Notes under the pieces: model-generated
Seen by the model: the letters and a program-made list of their open reading frames with translations, nothing else
Told to the model about the DNA's origin: nothing
Databases searched by the model: none
Position numbers and translations under genes: made by a program
Part shown: positions 61,709 to 64,000 of the stretch, piece by piece
Numbering within the stretch: position 1 is the first letter of the stretch
How the letters are laid out: each line of letters starts with the position of its first letter
Assembly (NCBI RefSeq): GCF_015140235.1
Contig: NZ_AP023321.1
Span: forward strand, 1,974,501-2,038,500
Direction of reading: 5' to 3'
From: Solibaculum mannosilyticum
GTDB taxonomy: Bacteria; Bacillota; Clostridia; Oscillospirales; Acutalibacteraceae
Length of the DNA stretch: 64,000 bases

Positions 61709-61927
61709 TTATTTGGAACGCCATGTGATGCGCCCACGGGTGAGATCATAGGGCGAAAGCTCCAGCGTCACTTTATCCCCCGGCAGGATCCGGATAAAGT
61801 TCATCCGCAGCTTGCCGGAGATGTGGGCCAGAAGGGTTTTGCCGTTTTGCAGCTCTACCATAAACTGGGCGTTGGGAAGGGCTTCCTTGACGATGCCCTC
61901 TACCTCAATGACATCTTCTTTGGACAA
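61709..61927 (-). CDS. infA: Translation initiation factor IF-1
   Basis: A 72-residue S1/OB-fold factor binding the ribosomal A site. It starts [13 protein letters not shown], then [20 protein letters not shown], with the tail [12 protein letters not shown]. The true start is TTG at 61927, nine bases after GAGGAGG. This gives exactly the universal 72 residues; the longer in-frame reading from an upstream ATG lacks family support. Confidence 0.97.
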   Translation of the reverse strand: MSKEDVIEVEGIVKEALPNAQFMVELQNGKTLLAHISGKLRMNFIRILPGDKVTLELSPYDLTRGRITWRSK

Positions 61928-61941
61928 GTTGAAAAACCTCC

Positions 61942-62196
61942 TCAAGTGACAGCCTCATCCGATTGAAACGGACGCAAGGCTCTGCGAATTTCACGGTTTG
62001 TGTTCATCTGCTCCTCCGGCACGACTGTGCTCGTAAGGCGGAGATGTTTGATGTTTTTCCGTTTTGGTCTTTGGAGAGGCCTTGCCTTCCCATCCACCAC
62101 AAGGGCGGAGTCGGGCGCTGCTTCCAAGACGATTTGGAACGTCAATCGGTCGCGTCCGGCGGTGGACATCACCACGCGCCCCTTCACCAGTTGCAA
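61942..62196 (-). CDS. KOW-domain RNA-binding protein (L14e-like)
   Basis: An 84-residue protein of the KOW family that sits between map and infA in many Clostridia. [14 protein letters not shown] matches the KOW motif, and a basic [13 protein letters not shown] segment follows. The start is taken as TTG at 62196 behind AGGAGGAAGG; a nearby GTG three codons later is possible. A role in ribosome or rRNA binding is inference. The C-terminal ~25 residues ([15 protein letters not shown]) exceed the usual length slightly. Confidence 0.8.
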   Translation of the reverse strand: MQLVKGRVVMSTAGRDRLTFQIVLEAAPDSALVVDGKARPLQRPKRKNIKHLRLTSTVVPEEQMNTNREIRRALRPFQSDEAVT

Positions 62197-62210
62197 AGCC
62201 CTTCCTCCTC

Positions 62211-62963
62211 TCAATCGGCGATTGTGAGGATCACCGGGCCATCCGGCGTAATGGCGACGCTGTGCTCAAAGTGGGCGGACAGTTTTCCGTCCTGGGTGAG
62301 CACCGTCCAGCCGTCCGCTAGGGTGCGGACTTTGTGTGTGCCCTCGTTGATCATGGGCTCAATGGCCAAGGTCATACCGGGCAGTAGCCGAACGCCTCGT
62401 CCGGGCGTTCCGAAATTCGGTACACTTGGGTCTTCATGGAGACGTGCGCCTACTCCGTGGCCAACATATTCGCGTACCACCGAGTAGCCGCGCGACTCGA
62501 CATACCGCTGGACCGCACTTCCGATATCGCCTACCCGGTTGCCCGGCTTGGCTTGTTTGATCCCTTCGTAAAGGGATTCTCGAGTGGCGTCCATCAACCG
62601 CTGGGCCTCAGGAGAAACCTTCCCGCAGGCGAAGGTAGCGGCGTTGTCCCCGTTGTATCCGTGGATCTTGGCGCCAAGGTCGATGCTGACGATGTCGCCC
62701 TCCTTGAGAACACGGGATTTACTGGGTATGCCGTGGATGACCTCGTTGTTAACAGAAATACAGGCTGTTGCAGGGAACCCATTGTAGTTTAAAAAGTTGG
62801 GTTCTGCGCCCATCCTTTTGATGAGCTTATAGGCGATCTGGTCGATCTCGGCGGTTGTCACGCCGGGCTCTACCGCCTCGCCTGCAACCTTGAGTGCCAT
62901 GGCGGAGATTCTGCACGCTTCCCGCATGAGCTGTAACTCGCGGGATGTCTTTAGCACAATCAT
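62211..62963 (-). CDS. map: Methionine aminopeptidase, type I
   Basis: A 250-residue dinuclear metalloprotease removing N-terminal Met. The five metal ligands are in SIDLGAKIHGYNGD (Asp, Asp), YVGHGVGARLHEDPSVPN (His), IEPMINEG (Glu) and the late HFEHSVAI (Glu). The ATG at 62963 follows four bases after the adk stop. Standard type Ia length, no zinc-finger extension. Confidence 0.97.
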   Translation of the reverse strand: MIVLKTSRELQLMREACRISAMALKVAGEAVEPGVTTAEIDQIAYKLIKRMGAEPNFLNYNGFPATACISVNNEVIHGIPSKSRVLKEGDIVSIDLGAKIHGYNGDNAATFACGKVSPEAQRLMDATRESLYEGIKQAKPGNRVGDIGSAVQRYVESRGYSVVREYVGHGVGARLHEDPSVPNFGTPGRGVRLLPGMTLAIEPMINEGTHKVRTLADGWTVLTQDGKLSAHFEHSVAITPDGPVILTIAD

Positions 62964-62966
62964 GCC

Positions 62967-63599
62967 TTAATCCTCAAGAGCCGCCAGGGTAAGACGAGTG
63001 GTATCGGCCACTTCTTCCTGACCCTCTACTATAAAGAGCTTGCCCTTCTTTTCATAGTAGCTCTTAAGAGGCTCTGTCTGGTCATGATAAACCATCAACC
63101 GTTCCCGAATGGTATCCGGGTGGTCATCCTTACGCTGGATCAGGGTGCCGGAGCACACGTCGCACACTTCCTCAATGGCCGGTTTCTTGTAGACCACGTG
63201 ATAGGAAGAGCCACAGGACTCACAGACACGGCGGCCCGACAGACGCTGGGTGATCTTTTCGTCCGGGACCTCGATATCGATAACCCGGTCGATCTCAATG
63301 CCCATGCGGTCGAGCGCCTCGGCCTGAGCAATGGTACGGGGGAAGCCATCCAGGATAAAACCGTTTTTGCAGTCATCCTCTTCGAGGCGGTGCTTGATGA
63401 TCTCAATCACTACTTCATCGGGGACCAGCTTTCCGGCATCCATATAGGACTTGGCTTTCTTGCCGACCTCAGAACCGCTTTTCAGCGCTTCACGAATAAT
63501 GTTACCCGTCGAGATGGCGGGGATGGAAAGAGTCTCGCTGATTACCTGTGCCTGGGTACCTTTGCCGGCGCCCGGAGCACCTAACAAAATCAGTTTCAT
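62967..63599 (-). CDS. adk: Adenylate kinase
   Basis: A 210-residue enzyme balancing ATP, ADP and AMP. The P-loop GAPGAGKGTQA is near residue 7. DGFPRTIAQAEAL follows, and the LID with CESCGSSY and CDVC forms a structural zinc site, as in Gram-positive adenylate kinases. The ATG at 63599 follows AGGAGGAAAC. Confidence 0.98.
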   Translation of the reverse strand: MKLILLGAPGAGKGTQAQVISETLSIPAISTGNIIREALKSGSEVGKKAKSYMDAGKLVPDEVVIEIIKHRLEEDDCKNGFILDGFPRTIAQAEALDRMGIEIDRVIDIEVPDEKITQRLSGRRVCESCGSSYHVVYKKPAIEEVCDVCSGTLIQRKDDHPDTIRERLMVYHDQTEPLKSYYEKKGKLFIVEGQEEVADTTRLTLAALED

Positions 63600-63637
63600 T
63601 AGAATGTTTCCTCCTTTTCAGAGGTGTGAAAATGAAA

Positions 63638-63695
63638 ACCGGATGCTGCCACCGGGGATGCCCTTTGGCCGGGCATCCGGTTCCTTTTTCGATTT
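63638..63695. repeat. Large hairpin between secY and adk
   Basis: AACCGGATGC and GGCATCCGGTT arms enclose an inner GCC/GGC stem. A T-run follows on the plus strand, not on the operon strand. In the operon mRNA it is an intercistronic hairpin, possibly a stabiliser. Confidence 0.5.
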
Positions 63696-63708
63696 TGAAG
63701 GGTTCTTC

Positions 63709-64000
63709 TTATTCAAGGAAGCCCTTGTAGTGGCGCATGAGCATCTGGGATTCGATCTGACGGACCGTCTCGATGGCGACACCGACGACGATGAGGATCG
63801 AAGTACCGCCCAAGGAAAGGCCGCCCATACCGGTGAGAGCACCGAATACGATGGGCAGGATGGCGATGACACCCAGGAACAGGGCGCCGATCAGCACGAC
63901 CTTGGAGATAATGCGGGAGATGAAATCAGATGTGGGTTTGCCGGGACGGATGCCCGGGATTGCGCCGTTGTTCTTCTTCAGATTATTGGCCATCTCAATG
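63709..64000 (-). CDS. secY: Preprotein translocase subunit SecY, C-terminal part (runs off right edge)
   Basis: The last ~96 residues of the Sec channel. EMANNLKKNNGAIPGIRPGKPT is the conserved cytosolic loop before helix 9. Helix 9 with LIGALFLGVIAILPIVF, then GGTSILIVVGVAIETVRQIESQ (helix 10) and the tail MRHYKGFLE complete the C-terminus. The 5' part lies beyond 64000. First gene in view of the secY-adk-map segment. Confidence 0.97.
   Translation of the reverse strand, partial: IEMANNLKKNNGAIPGIRPGKPTSDFISRIISKVVLIGALFLGVIAILPIVFGALTGMGGLSLGGTSILIVVGVAIETVRQIESQMLMRHYKGFLE

Overview
The window is a stretch of a Clostridia chromosome, most likely a gut-type member of the Oscillospirales (Ruminococcaceae/Oscillospiraceae). 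The grounds are a moderately GC-rich Gram-positive gene style with strong AGGAGG ribosome sites and TTGACA/TATAAT promoters, a Firmicute secY-adk-map-KOW-infA-rpmJ-rpsM-rpsK-rpsD-rpoA-rplQ cluster, very large secreted multidomain glycosidases, an aromatic operon with a P-protein and a type Ibeta DAHP synthase, and an argGHCJBDF operon. The species assignment is inference. Nothing in the window looks like a prophage, insertion sequence, CRISPR array, rRNA or tRNA gene.

Layout. 1-3480: end of a phosphosugar mutase and a divergent Ca2+-type P-type ATPase. 3512-9812: a giant secreted GH116-like glucosidase and an unrecognised cytosolic protein. 9832-13746 (minus strand): glucokinase, mannose-6-phosphate isomerase, prolyl-tRNA synthetase and acyl carrier protein. 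13947-22487 (plus strand): aroE, a small Cdd1-family gene and aroK; then a promoter, an aromatic-codon-rich leader peptide and an intrinsic terminator; then aroF, tyrA, aroB, aroA, aroC and pheA. Together these cover erythrose-4-phosphate/PEP to prephenate, 4-hydroxyphenylpyruvate and phenylpyruvate, except that 3-dehydroquinate dehydratase is absent. 22739-24735: an rRNA methyltransferase and two tandem, paralogous, pyrimidine-rich small-RNA-like units.

24736-32673: an ABC exporter, an orphan peptide-type binding lipoprotein, a membrane-anchored deacetylase-like protein with a 43-residue membrane protein, a DtxR/MntR-type regulator, and a marR-MATE efflux operon with a palindromic operator region. 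32700-36806: peroxide defence (AhpC plus a TrxR/AhpF-like flavoprotein) behind a perfect 20-bp dyad, then a GGGtGRT protein paired with a NifU-like scaffold. 36968-42275: a rhomboid fold lacking its catalytic residues, a giant secreted GH106-like glycosidase whose C-terminal module pair resembles that of the GH116 protein, and a low-GC orphan gene. 42645-46370: pgk, tpiA, gpmI. 46403-54463: argG-argH-argC-argJ-argB-argD-argF with ARG-box-like sites at the argG promoter; ArgJ closes the acetyl cycle, so no argA is needed. 54560-58552: a small zinc-ribbon protein and a ferric-type ABC importer operon. 58619-64000 (minus strand): the ribosomal/transcription cluster, running off the right edge inside secY.

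The most interesting items are the aromatic leader-peptide attenuator ahead of aroF (15593-15880), the two CU-rich small-RNA-like genes (24046-24604), the recurring C-terminal module pair on the two secreted glycosidases, the ahpC dyad, and the GGGtGRT/NifU-like pair. Start codons were chosen from ribosome-site spacing and family lengths; several are TTG or GTG (P-type ATPase, infA, KOW gene, acpP, marR, argB).
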